This document shows positions 33,307-42,963 of a stretch of DNA of 64,000 nt, one piece after another. The DNA is from CAYNFP01 sp964396655. Lineage in GTDB: Bacteria; Bacillota_I; Bacilli_A; RF39; UBA660. Position numbers and translations under genes: made by a program. Within the stretch, counting starts at the first letter, position 1. Each line of letters opens with the position of its first letter. Location: positions 1 to 64,000 of the forward strand of contig CAYNFP010000003.1 in the NCBI GenBank assembly GCA_964396655.1, written 5' to 3'. Below the pieces are notes generated by a model, which was given only the letters and a program-made list of their open reading frames with translations, was not told where the DNA came from and did not search any database.

Positions 33307-35838
33307 TCAATTTTCATTTCTTTTAGTTTTTATTTGATCTAATAAATTTAATGCTTCAATTGGAGTAATTTCATATGGATTTATTTTATCAATAAAGTCA
33401 TATAAAGGATTATTTTCTTTTTCTTCTAACTCTAATTCTACTTGTTTAATAATTCTATTTCTTTTTTGTTTTCCTTCATATGCATGTAATAAATCATCTG
33501 CTCTTTCTATAACTTCATTGGGTAAATCGGCAAGTTTAGCAACATGTATTCCATAACTTTTATCTACTGCACCATCTTTTACTTTATGTAAAAATTTTAT
33601 ATTGCCATTTTCTTCATATATTGAAACATGCACATTTTTTATTCCTTCAAAATTATCTCCCATTTTTGTAAGTTCATGGTAATGAGTTGAAAATAGTGTT
33701 TTACATTTAATATGTCTTTCAATATATTCTATAATAGACCCCGCTAAGCTCATACCATCATATGTTGATGTTCCTCTACCAAGTTCATCAAATAATATTA
33801 AACTGTTCTCTGTAGCGTTTTTCAAAGCTACCGCACTCTCTTTCATCTCTACCATAAAAGTACTTTCTCCACCAACCAAATCATCTGAGGCACCTATTCT
33901 AGTAAATATTTTATCTATTATAGGTAAAGATGCACTTTTGCAAGGTACAAAAGAACCTATTTGATTTAATATTATAGTTATAGCAAGTTGTCTCATATAA
34001 GTGGATTTACCACTCATATTAGGACCTGTGATTAAAAGGACATTAGTATCTTTTTCCATTATTACATCATTAGGAGTATATTCATTTTTTATAACACTTT
34101 CCACTACTGGATGTCTTCCTTCTATAATTTCAATTGTATTATTTTCATTAATTATAGGACATACAAAGTTATTTTCTTCCGCAACTGTTGCAAATGATTG
34201 TACAACATCAAAATATGCTACTTTAGAAGATACTTTTTGTAGTTGAAAAATATATTTTTTTATTTCATCCTTTATTTCATTAAATATTTCATATTCTAGA
34301 TTATTAATTTTTTCTTCTGCATTTAATATTAAATCCTCTTTTTCTTTTAATAAAGGACTAATATATCTTTCAGAATTAGTTGTTGTTTGTTTCCTTTCAT
34401 AAGCAAAATCTTCGGGTATATTCTTCACTTGACCTTTAGTAATTTCAATATAATATCCAAAAACTTTATTATATCCAACTTTTAAATTATTAATTCCAGT
34501 TTTTTCTCTTTCATCGGTTTCAAATTTAGATATAAAATCTTTTCCATTCTTTCTTATACTTCTTAATTCATCAATTTCTTTATTATATCCATCTTTTATT
34601 ATATTACCCTCTTTAATAGTAATTGGAGCATCTTCATCAATAGATTTTTCTAATAATACAACAAGTTCATCAAAAGTATCTAATTTTTCCAACTTTAATT
34701 CTTCTAATATTAAATTAATATCAGGCAATACTTTAATGCTATTTTTTAAATGTAATAAATCATGAGCATTGACATTAGAACAAGCAACTTTTCCTGTCAA
34801 TCTTTCTAAATCATATATTTCATATAAGAAATTTTTAAGTTCACTTTTATATAGAAATTCTTTAATTAATAAACCAACTAAATTATGTCTTTTTTCAATT
34901 TCTTTTTTGTCTAATATAGGAGAAATTATAAAACTTTTTAATAATCTACTCCCCATTGCGGTTTTAGTTTTATCCATAAACCATAACAAACTATTTATTC
35001 TGTCTTTTCCTCTAATAGTTTCAACTAATTCTAAGTTTCTTACAGTTTCACTATTTAGTTCTAAAAATAAATTATTATCTATTATTTCTAAATTTTGAAA
35101 ATGATCTAATTCTTTCTTTTGATTTTTAATTAAATAAGATAATAAATACTTAGTATTTTCTATTAATTTATTATCATTTATATTTTCAAATATATTATTA
35201 TAGTTATGTTCTTCATAATTATCATTTATTGAAATAAATATATTATAATTATTTTTTAATTCATATATTATTTCTTTATTAAATTCACTTTTAACTATTA
35301 TTTCTTTTATATTTAAATTAGATAAATAACTAATTAATTTGTTTCTATCATAAGCAATATAAGTTGAATATATTTTACCACTTAATAAATCTGCATAAGA
35401 TAATATATAATTATAATGATTATCTGTAATAGAAGAAATAAAATTAAAATCTTTTTCATTAATGGCTTCAGTATTAGTTAAAGTCCCTTTACTAACTACT
35501 TGAATTACTTCTCTTTTTACTATTCCTTTTGCAAATTTAGGATCTTCCATTTGCTCACATATTGCTACTTTATATCCTTTATCTATTAACTTTTGAATAT
35601 ATATATTAGCGGCATGATGAGGAACACCACACATTGGTATTCTTTCTTTTAAACCAGCATTTTTACCAGTTAAAGTTAATTCTAATTCATGTGAAGCTGT
35701 TAAAGCATCATCAAAAAATAATTCATAAAAGTCCCCTAATCTATAAAACAACAATGTATCCTCATATTCACTTTTGGTTTTTAGATACTCTTTCATCATT
35801 GGACTAACTTTTTCAATTTCAACACTATTTCTTTCCAT
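33307..35838 (-). CDS. mutS: DNA mismatch repair protein MutS
   Basis: This 843-aa protein is the mismatch-recognition ATPase. The N-terminal mismatch-binding motif DTLLFYRLGDFYELFFDDA includes the Phe-x-Glu wedge (Phe and Glu in GDFYELF). The ATPase domain has GPNMSGKSTYMRQ (Walker A), LILFDELGRGTSTYDG (Walker B) and STHYHEL. The length and the C-terminal segment NPYEITPIEALNLL are typical of MutS1 and not MutS2. mutL, commonly next to mutS, is absent here. Confidence 0.96.
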   Translation of the reverse strand: MERNSVEIEKVSPMMKEYLKTKSEYEDTLLFYRLGDFYELFFDDALTASHELELTLTGKNAGLKERIPMCGVPHHAANIYIQKLIDKGYKVAICEQMEDPKFAKGIVKREVIQVVSKGTLTNTEAINEKDFNFISSITDNHYNYILSYADLLSGKIYSTYIAYDRNKLISYLSNLNIKEIIVKSEFNKEIIYELKNNYNIFISINDNYEEHNYNNIFENINDNKLIENTKYLLSYLIKNQKKELDHFQNLEIIDNNLFLELNSETVRNLELVETIRGKDRINSLLWFMDKTKTAMGSRLLKSFIISPILDKKEIEKRHNLVGLLIKEFLYKSELKNFLYEIYDLERLTGKVACSNVNAHDLLHLKNSIKVLPDINLILEELKLEKLDTFDELVVLLEKSIDEDAPITIKEGNIIKDGYNKEIDELRSIRKNGKDFISKFETDEREKTGINNLKVGYNKVFGYYIEITKGQVKNIPEDFAYERKQTTTNSERYISPLLKEKEDLILNAEEKINNLEYEIFNEIKDEIKKYIFQLQKVSSKVAYFDVVQSFATVAEENNFVCPIINENNTIEIIEGRHPVVESVIKNEYTPNDVIMEKDTNVLLITGPNMSGKSTYMRQLAITIILNQIGSFVPCKSASLPIIDKIFTRIGASDDLVGGESTFMVEMKESAVALKNATENSLILFDELGRGTSTYDGMSLAGSIIEYIERHIKCKTLFSTHYHELTKMGDNFEGIKNVHVSIYEENGNIKFLHKVKDGAVDKSYGIHVAKLADLPNEVIERADDLLHAYEGKQKRNRIIKQVELELEEKENNPLYDFIDKINPYEITPIEALNLLDQIKTKRNEN

Positions 35839-35881
35839 AATACAAAACTTCCTTGTAATATAATTATAATATATTTCAACG

Positions 35882-35915
35882 AATTAAAAAAGCAATATAT
35901 AAAATATATTGCTTT
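35882..35915 (-). terminator. Terminator of the cysteine-repeat surface protein gene
   Basis: A 12-bp stem AAAGCAATATAT/ATATATTGCTTT with a 3-base loop, followed on the minus strand by T-rich sequence, 10 bases after the stop. Confidence 0.85.
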
Positions 35916-35924
35916 AAAATATTA

Positions 35925-37775
35925 TTATTGACAAGCAGATACATAAGTATTTCCAACTGTTCCGGAGTTACATGTAAATGCACTACCTACCGTACAAGTA
36001 CTTACTGTTGTGTTAACAGAATTAAATCCATAATTATATTGAATTGTACAACTATCAGTTCTTTGATTAGTATAGGTAGAAGAGTCACAAGTAAATGAAT
36101 TTACTGTACAACTTGTTTGATTATCATTTTGAGTTGTACCAAATGCATAATTATAATTAGTTACACACGCAACATCTATTTGTTCATTTGTACTAGAAGT
36201 ACAAGAAATGTCATTTACTGTACAAGAAGATTCTGTAGTAACTACAGGGGTATCAAAATAATATTCATATTGATTGACTCCACAGAAAGAAACATAACTC
36301 TGACCATTTGTTGCGGGAGTACAACTAAATGAAGAAGTTGTAGAACAACTTGTTGTTACTGATGTTGATGTACTCCAACTATAAGAAGCCCCGACACAAG
36401 TTTTGGTTGTCTTATTCCAATACTTAACCCTTTTTTTACATTCGGTTGAAGTCTTTGTATAGTTAGTAAATGTTCTATCACATACTTTGTATGCTCTTGC
36501 ATATGAAGCAAAATTTGAAACACAAGTTTTAGTTGTTTTTGTCCATTCTGTTCTTGTAAATACAGCATTAACTGTTGTATCTGCAGTTCCCATTGTGAGA
36601 ACATTATTTCCATCTATTGAACTTCCTGTACCAGTTACATCCCATCTAACAAAAGCATATCTTGTCTTACTTGGAGTTGGTAATTGGGTTGTTTCATTAT
36701 ATTTCATAGTAGTAGGTAACCCTGTATTTAATAAACCACTTGTATTATCATCTGCACAACTATAAGTTGAAGTTAACTGATATTCATCAGACCATATTGC
36801 TTTTGCCTCGGTATAAGTCGTACCCATAGTAATCGTTGTCCCATTTGAAGTACTACCATTTCCTGTCATAGCCCATCTTACAAATGTGTATCCTCCATCT
36901 CTAGTAGGAGTTGCAGTTGTAATTTCATCATCCTCTTGATAATGCCCACTAACGTTTGTAGATATTTCTCCACCATTTAAATTTAAATATAAATAATTAT
37001 ATTTTTCTTGATCAGTATAAGTTGGAGTATAAGAAGTTGAATTTAAATAAACTACACAGTTTGTACTATTAGTAGGAGCATATATACTAAACTCTCCATC
37101 AACAATAGATATTGAAGAACTATCTGTGCAATAACTTCTATTTTCATCAATTGTATAATCTGTCAAATCTTCTATATCATCTGTATCTATATATTCTCCA
37201 TCAACATAAGTAGTCACAATATCATTTATATTTTGATCAACTTGGGATATTGCAATATCTCCGATAAAATATTTATCTTCATTTGCACTTTGATCATTTA
37301 CTGGATCTTCAACATACATAACTGTCAATGTATAATCATGAGTTTCATTTGGTGGTATAGTCATATAATATAAAATATATTTATTATTTGCGGCAGGTAA
37401 ATATCTAGGACTTACTACTAATCCTTCTGTTTCCTCTTCTAATGTGTACATTAAATAATTTAAATTTACAAATGTATTATCTATTACTAACCAATATAAA
37501 TCATAAGTTAAATCATCATTACTAGTATTTGTTACTGAAAATGTTTTTGTTATGCTTTCTCCTGGTGCTAAATCAGCAAGTATTTGTTGTGAAGTTCCTC
37601 TATATGACAATGAAATACCAATTGATGTAATAGCCATAGGATTTGAACTTCCTAAGAAGTCATGGGCTATCCAAGCATATGTAGTACCTATTAATGCAGC
37701 AAAAAAACAAATGACACTAAAAATCATTAATTTCTGTTTTTTACCCATTTTTATTTTTACTTGTTCTATATCCAT
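35925..37775 (-). CDS. Surface protein with TasA-like N-terminus, InlB-type repeats and C-terminal cysteine repeats
   Basis: This is a 616-aa exported or anchored protein. A membrane segment at about residues 15-36 ends IGTTYAW, like SipW-dependent signals of TasA/camelysin. Residues about 40-185 resemble the TasA-type beta domain (APGESITKTFSVTNTSNDDL). Residues about 260-400 contain two Listeria-Bacteroides (InlB) repeats with FVRWAMTG and FVRWDVTG motifs. Residues about 410-616 are rich in Cys, Thr and Ser, with tandem units of about 38-41 residues. There is no sortase motif. It has its own terminator and a GGTGAAAATATG start context like the prepilin at 177. It is probably a matrix or adhesin protein of the same class as 631-2988. 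Confidence 0.72.
   Translation of the reverse strand: MDIEQVKIKMGKKQKLMIFSVICFFAALIGTTYAWIAHDFLGSSNPMAITSIGISLSYRGTSQQILADLAPGESITKTFSVTNTSNDDLTYDLYWLVIDNTFVNLNYLMYTLEEETEGLVVSPRYLPAANNKYILYYMTIPPNETHDYTLTVMYVEDPVNDQSANEDKYFIGDIAISQVDQNINDIVTTYVDGEYIDTDDIEDLTDYTIDENRSYCTDSSSISIVDGEFSIYAPTNSTNCVVYLNSTSYTPTYTDQEKYNYLYLNLNGGEISTNVSGHYQEDDEITTATPTRDGGYTFVRWAMTGNGSTSNGTTITMGTTYTEAKAIWSDEYQLTSTYSCADDNTSGLLNTGLPTTMKYNETTQLPTPSKTRYAFVRWDVTGTGSSIDGNNVLTMGTADTTVNAVFTRTEWTKTTKTCVSNFASYARAYKVCDRTFTNYTKTSTECKKRVKYWNKTTKTCVGASYSWSTSTSVTTSCSTTSSFSCTPATNGQSYVSFCGVNQYEYYFDTPVVTTESSCTVNDISCTSSTNEQIDVACVTNYNYAFGTTQNDNQTSCTVNSFTCDSSTYTNQRTDSCTIQYNYGFNSVNTTVSTCTVGSAFTCNSGTVGNTYVSACQ
35928..36350 (-). repeat. Tandem cysteine-rich repeat within the surface protein
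   Basis: About 3.5 units of 38-41 codons encode the pattern SCTVN-x-F-x-C-x(11-13)-C-x(3-5)-Y-x-Y-x-F. The last unit breaks off at its third cysteine, where the protein ends. Each unit contributes three cysteines. Confidence 0.75.
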
Positions 37776-37841
37776 ATTTTCACCACAGAGCCACTACATT
37801 CTACTTTATAATAATATCATAGAAATAATATTCCGTCAATT

Positions 37842-37871
37842 AAAGAAAAACAATCAATTATTTGATTGTTT
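37842..37871 (-). terminator. Terminator of the rel-dtd unit
   Basis: A 10-bp stem AAACAATCAA/TTGATTGTTT with a 4-base loop and minus-strand T run. It overlaps the dtd stop. Confidence 0.85.
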
Positions 37872-38307
37872 CACTATCAATTAAAATACTAACAGGACCA
37901 TCATTTATTATATTAACTTTCATATCTGCGCCAAAAATTCCAGTTTCTACTTTTATATTATATTTTTTTATACTTTCATTAAAATAATTATATAATTTAT
38001 TTGCTTCTTCAGGATTCATTGCATTTGTAAATGAAGGTCTTCTTCCTTTGGTGTAATCTGCGTATAAAGTAAATTGACTTACGCTTAACATTTCACCTTT
38101 TACGTCTAGTAAACTTAAATTCATTAAATCTTTTTCATCACTGAATATTCTTAAATTAATTAATTTATCAACCATTTTATCTACTATTGTTTCATTATCA
38201 TTATGAGTAAAACCTACTAATACTACTAAACCTTTTTTAATTTTACCATTTATATTATTATTAATTAACACTGAACTTTCTAAACTTCTTTGTAATAGTA
38301 TTTTCAT
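37858..38307 (-). CDS. dtd: D-aminoacyl-tRNA deacylase
   Basis: This 149-aa enzyme removes D-amino acids (and Gly from tRNA-Ala) from mischarged tRNAs. Motifs: SVSQFTLYAD and the cross-subunit motif IINDGPVS near the C-terminus, plus KGRRPSF. The start overlaps the rel stop by 4 bases. The rel-dtd pair is the classical Bacillota arrangement. Confidence 0.95.
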   Translation of the reverse strand: MKILLQRSLESSVLINNNINGKIKKGLVVLVGFTHNDNETIVDKMVDKLINLRIFSDEKDLMNLSLLDVKGEMLSVSQFTLYADYTKGRRPSFTNAMNPEEANKLYNYFNESIKKYNIKVETGIFGADMKVNIINDGPVSILIDSETIK

Positions 38308-40433
38308 AAACCACTTCTTTCTACATTTATAACAAATTTAATTTTACTTAAATCACTTATAAATTTATTTAAATTTTCAATGTCTTTTACTCTACATATT
38401 GTTTCATAATATTTTTCATTTTTATTTTTATCTTTTAAAATAATTGATTCAATAATAACTTCATCTTTAGTTGCTAATGTAACTATGGGAGAAATATCTT
38501 CGCTATCAGAAATAATATATATTTTTAACTTTGCATTATACTTTCCTTGATATGTATTATTCCATTTTACATCTATAATTCTTTCATCATTTAAATCAAT
38601 ATTTGAACAATTTTTAGAATGAACTTTTATTCCATATCCTTTAGTAACATATCCAATAATCTCTTCTCCATAAACGGGATTGCAGCATGAAGCTATTGAA
38701 GTTAAAATATCTGATTTTCCTTCCACTAAAATATTATTTTCAATAGCGGGTTTATAATCTTTAATTACTTTAATTTCTTCTTTTTTGGGAATTAATTTAT
38801 TTATTATGGTTGTTGGCAAATATTTTAGTATAGCTATATTAAAATATAAATCATCTAAATTTTCTAATTTTAGTTCTTCTATCACATCCTTCAATTTTTC
38901 ATTGCTTAATATTATTGAAGTATCAAGTTTTTTCTTTTTTAATTCATTTTCAAGCATTTCTTTTCCAACTTCAAGCATTTTATCTTTTTCTTTTTTATAG
39001 AAATATGATTTTATTCTACCTCTTGCCTGTTCTGTTTTAACAAACTTTAACCAATTCTTACTTGGAGTTGCACCTTTTTTAGTGTTTATTTCAACAATAT
39101 CTCCATCTTCAAGAATATAATCTAATTTAACTATTTTACTATTAACTAAAGAACTTACAGTTGTATTACCTACTTCTGAATGAATTCTATAAGCAAAATC
39201 TATAGGAGTTGATCCATAAGGAAGTTCTATTACATCACCTTTAGGTGTAAACACATAAATATCTCCACTTTTTAGCTCATTATTTATATTTTTAAAGAAT
39301 TCAACACTATTATTTATATCTTTTGATTCAATCAAAGCTCTAAAAGATTCCAAACGTGTTTCAATTCCGGTTTTTATTTTACCATCTGTTTTTTCTTTAT
39401 ATGACCAGTGAGAAGCAACACCTGTTTCCGCTATCTCATCCATATCATAAGTTCTTACTTGCACCTCATACATTCTGTTATTTATGCCAAAAACAGTTGT
39501 ATGTAAACTTTGATACATATTTGATTTTGGATTTGCTATAAAATCTTTAAATCTCTTAGGAATTGATCTATATTTAGAATGAATTAAACCAATTACTAAA
39601 TAACATTCTTCTATTTTATCTACTAAAACTCTTATTCCAAGTAAATCATAAATATCATCCCATTTTCTTCCAGAATGTAGTTTATTAAATATTCCTCTAA
39701 CACTTTTAACTCTACTAACAATTTGAAATTTAATATTATGATTATTTAATATTTCTATTATTTCATTTTTCATTATATTTAAATCAATTTCTAATTCATC
39801 TCTAGAAGCATTAATTCTATTAAGTATTTCTTGATATTCTTCTGGATATGTATATTTTAAGCAAAAATCTTCTAGTTCACTCATTATCTTTTTAACACCA
39901 AGTCTATGCGCAATTGGAACTAAAATATTCATTGTTTCATCTATTATTTCTTTTTGATGCTCTTTGTCATGAACATATATTGTTTTTATATTATGAAGTC
40001 TATCAGCAAATTTAATGAATAGTGCTTTTGGATTTTCAGATAAACCAACTATAATTCTTCTATATCTTTCAACATTATTTTCTTTTTTAAAAGTCCTTTT
40101 TAAATTACTTATTTTAGAATATGATTGTAGAATTATTGCAGTTTCTTCTCCAAATTTTTCTTTTATATCTTCATATGTTCTTTTATTTAAAGTAATTGAT
40201 TCATGTATTAAAGCTGATCCTATAGTTATAGGATCCATTTTTAATTCCGCTAATGCATAAGCAACAGCAATTGGATGATATATATAATCTTCTCCAGTAA
40301 CTCTTTTCATATCTTTATATATATCTTCAGCTTCTTTATAATATTTATTGATTAAAGTAATTTCCTCTTTATTCATATAAGTCTTTAGTAAATTTACTAA
40401 GTCATCATACAAAATAATATTTGATTTTTCCAA
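38304..40433 (-). CDS. rel: RelA/SpoT-type (p)ppGpp synthetase with degraded hydrolase site
   Basis: This 709-aa long RSH protein has HD hydrolase, synthetase, TGS, helical, zinc-finger-like (SCCNPVYGEEI) and ACT domains in order. The synthetase looks complete (YDLLGIR, RFKD at 294-297, NMYQSLHTTV, YEVQVRT). In the HD domain His53, His77, Asp144 and Asn148 are present, but HDVVEDT of bifunctional Rel reads HESITLN: Asp78 to Glu, Glu81 to Thr, Asp82 to Leu. It is therefore predicted to make but not hydrolyse ppGpp, although it keeps the RxKD signature of bifunctional enzymes. The start is TTG with AAGGAG 10 bases upstream. It lies 17 bases after secDF, in the order secDF-rel-dtd. Confidence 0.93.
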   Translation of the reverse strand: MEKSNIILYDDLVNLLKTYMNKEEITLINKYYKEAEDIYKDMKRVTGEDYIYHPIAVAYALAELKMDPITIGSALIHESITLNKRTYEDIKEKFGEETAIILQSYSKISNLKRTFKKENNVERYRRIIVGLSENPKALFIKFADRLHNIKTIYVHDKEHQKEIIDETMNILVPIAHRLGVKKIMSELEDFCLKYTYPEEYQEILNRINASRDELEIDLNIMKNEIIEILNNHNIKFQIVSRVKSVRGIFNKLHSGRKWDDIYDLLGIRVLVDKIEECYLVIGLIHSKYRSIPKRFKDFIANPKSNMYQSLHTTVFGINNRMYEVQVRTYDMDEIAETGVASHWSYKEKTDGKIKTGIETRLESFRALIESKDINNSVEFFKNINNELKSGDIYVFTPKGDVIELPYGSTPIDFAYRIHSEVGNTTVSSLVNSKIVKLDYILEDGDIVEINTKKGATPSKNWLKFVKTEQARGRIKSYFYKKEKDKMLEVGKEMLENELKKKKLDTSIILSNEKLKDVIEELKLENLDDLYFNIAILKYLPTTIINKLIPKKEEIKVIKDYKPAIENNILVEGKSDILTSIASCCNPVYGEEIIGYVTKGYGIKVHSKNCSNIDLNDERIIDVKWNNTYQGKYNAKLKIYIISDSEDISPIVTLATKDEVIIESIILKDKNKNEKYYETICRVKDIENLNKFISDLSKIKFVINVERSGL

Positions 40434-40450
40434 AAAAATTCACTCCTTTT

Positions 40451-42676
40451 CTATGAGTTTATTCCCTTTATGCTTAATTCTTCTACTTCTTTATTATATT
40501 TTTTTACTTTAGGTTTTTTCGTTTTATTTAATTTTTTTCCTTCTAATATACGCCATAAATTAGGAGCAAAAATTATTGAGGATATACAACCAGCAAGTAA
40601 ACCTATTAAAATAGCCATATTAAATGTATAAATACCATTAACACCTAAAAACAATAACGTTAAAGTGGATATAATTGCAGTTACACTTGTCAAAATATTT
40701 CTTACTATTACATCATTCATACTTTCATTAACTAATTTTTTTAAATTTTCTTTAGTAGTTAGTTTATTTTTAAACATTATTTCTTTATTTTCGCGCATCC
40801 TATCAAATACAACAATAGTGTCATTAATTGAATATCCAATTATAGTTAATAATGCCGCTACTACAATAAAATTAAATTCTATTTTAAATATTATAAATGT
40901 AATTATAATTATCATAACATCATGGAATAATGCTGCTAAACCAGATATTCCAAAATTGAAATTAAATCTAATTGCAACATAAATAATTATTGCAATAAAT
41001 GCAATTATTAAACTATAAACAGCATTTTTAGTTAAATTCTTAACTACCATTGTACTTATTTCTTTTATTGAAGCATTTATCCCTAATTCATTAAATTTTT
41101 CAGTTATTATTTTAGTGTCTTTTTCAGACAATATTTTATTTAATTTTACATATCCTTCTTTAGTTGTGCCAACATAATTAGAATATTCATTTACTCCATA
41201 TTTATCTACTATAGGTAGAATTTTACCATAATCAATAGATTTTTCACTTGTCATATCTATGCTTGTTCCTCCAGAAAAATCTACACCAAAATTTATTTTA
41301 TTTACAAAACCAAATACAATCCCTGAAACAACTATTAATGCTAATACTATTAATGCATATTTATTCATTTTTACATAATCAAATTTAGGTTTTTCTTTAA
41401 CACGGCCAAAAAACATTTGTGGTTTATCTTTAAATATTTCTGAATAAGCTGCTTTTTTAATTAAAAATACATTTATTGCAACCATTGCAATTATTGTAAC
41501 AATAATAGAAACCATTAACATAGTTGCAAAACCTTTTATTGTACTTTCTCCAAATATATATAATATTAATGCTACAATAAATGTAGTTAAATTGGCATCT
41601 ATAATTGCTGATAAGCTCATTTTATTGCCTTTTTTTGCAGCATCTTTTAAATCACCTTTATATTCTTCTTTTATTCTTTCAACAGATATAATTGATGAAT
41701 CCACAGCCATACCAATTCCTAATATTAATGCTGCAATTCCTGGTAAAGTTAAAACTCCACCAATTCCATTAAATATTAAGAACGTTAATAAAGAATATAA
41801 AAGTAATGATACACTACTAATTAAACCACAAAATCTATACTTAAATATTAATAATAATGAAATTAATCCAATTGCAATTATACCAGCAAGACCACATTTT
41901 TCAATTGTTTTATAACCAAATGAAGCGGATACTGAATGCGGAGTAGAATCTTCAACTAATTTTGTTGGAAGACTACCTGCATTTATTAAATCTACTAATC
42001 TATTAACTTTTTCTTTTGTGAAATTACCTTGAATAATAACATTTGAACTGTTTAATCCTTCTTCTACATATGCAGCAGATAAACATTTATTATTTTCTTC
42101 GTTTCCACAAGTTTCACTTTGTTCTTTAAAACTATCAGTATCCTCATCATAATCTAACCATATAACTATTCTGTTATCAGTCGTCTTACTTATTTCTTTT
42201 GTAACTTTATAGAATTTATCTGTATCTTTTATATTTAATTTTACAATAGGTTTTAATGTTTGAGTATTTGTATCAGCAGAAGCCCCATTTTTTCCTAATA
42301 TTTCAGAAGTCATTAAAAGATTATCACTTGTATCTCTAAATGATAATAATCCAACTGTACTTATCATATCTTTTGCTTCTTCAGCATCTTTAACACCAGG
42401 TAATTGTATTCTTAAAGTATTTTTACCTTCTATTGTAATTACTGGTTCACTTACCCCTAATGTATCTATTCTATCTACTATTGCTTTATATGTTTTATCT
42501 AAATCGCTTTCAGTAAGTTTTTCTCCTTTAGTTAAAGGCTCTATTTTATATAAAATTTCATACCCACCTTGTAAATCCAAGCCATATTTAATACCTTTAA
42601 TTGTAGGAATAAAAAGTAATATTATTCCAGCAAAAATTATTGTTAATGTAATTAAAAACTTAACACTTTTTTTCAT
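40451..42676 (-). CDS. secDF: Protein translocase subunit SecDF (fused)
   Basis: This 741-aa membrane protein fuses SecD and SecF, which use the proton gradient to pull exported proteins out of the SecYEG channel. SecD half: N-terminal helix, DLQGGYEILY, the P1 periplasmic-type domain (about 40-240) and six-helix bundle. SecF half: FGVDFSGGTSID and a second bundle, with SINDTIVVFDRMRE. The start overlaps the comN stop by 4 bases (ATGA). Confidence 0.95.
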   Translation of the reverse strand: MKKSVKFLITLTIIFAGIILLFIPTIKGIKYGLDLQGGYEILYKIEPLTKGEKLTESDLDKTYKAIVDRIDTLGVSEPVITIEGKNTLRIQLPGVKDAEEAKDMISTVGLLSFRDTSDNLLMTSEILGKNGASADTNTQTLKPIVKLNIKDTDKFYKVTKEISKTTDNRIVIWLDYDEDTDSFKEQSETCGNEENNKCLSAAYVEEGLNSSNVIIQGNFTKEKVNRLVDLINAGSLPTKLVEDSTPHSVSASFGYKTIEKCGLAGIIAIGLISLLLIFKYRFCGLISSVSLLLYSLLTFLIFNGIGGVLTLPGIAALILGIGMAVDSSIISVERIKEEYKGDLKDAAKKGNKMSLSAIIDANLTTFIVALILYIFGESTIKGFATMLMVSIIVTIIAMVAINVFLIKKAAYSEIFKDKPQMFFGRVKEKPKFDYVKMNKYALIVLALIVVSGIVFGFVNKINFGVDFSGGTSIDMTSEKSIDYGKILPIVDKYGVNEYSNYVGTTKEGYVKLNKILSEKDTKIITEKFNELGINASIKEISTMVVKNLTKNAVYSLIIAFIAIIIYVAIRFNFNFGISGLAALFHDVMIIIITFIIFKIEFNFIVVAALLTIIGYSINDTIVVFDRMRENKEIMFKNKLTTKENLKKLVNESMNDVIVRNILTSVTAIISTLTLLFLGVNGIYTFNMAILIGLLAGCISSIIFAPNLWRILEGKKLNKTKKPKVKKYNKEVEELSIKGINS

Positions 42677-42963
42677 AATAAATCATCATCCTCCACTTGT
42701 GCTTCTCTTTCGGTCTTTTTTAATATATTCATAACATAAGAAATAATTAAATTATCTTCCAAATTTAATATATCACTTGTCATTTCAGATAAAGAAAGAT
42801 TTTTTCTGGTATTCCAAAGATTTTCCATTAAATAATTCCAAACATCTTCTTCTTTTATATAATCTTTACCTTTTCTTTTTAACTCAATTATTTTAGAATA
42901 TAATGCTGGTTTTAATCTACTATATAATTCTTCTAATGTTTTAAATTTAATATCTTCATTCAT
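42673..42963 (-). CDS. ComN-like post-transcriptional regulator
   Basis: This 96-aa protein has the family pattern SRLKPALYSKIIELKRKG, then EEDVWNYLMENLW, MTSDILNLED. In Bacillus, ComN (YrzD) is needed for proper comE operon mRNA localisation and competence, and it lies near secDF as here. ATG at 42963 with GGTGAAT upstream is preferred to the in-frame GTG at 42972; the first codons overlap the proS stop. It is coupled to secDF. Confidence 0.8.
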   Translation of the reverse strand: MNEDIKFKTLEELYSRLKPALYSKIIELKRKGKDYIKEEDVWNYLMENLWNTRKNLSLSEMTSDILNLEDNLIISYVMNILKKTEREAQVEDDDLL

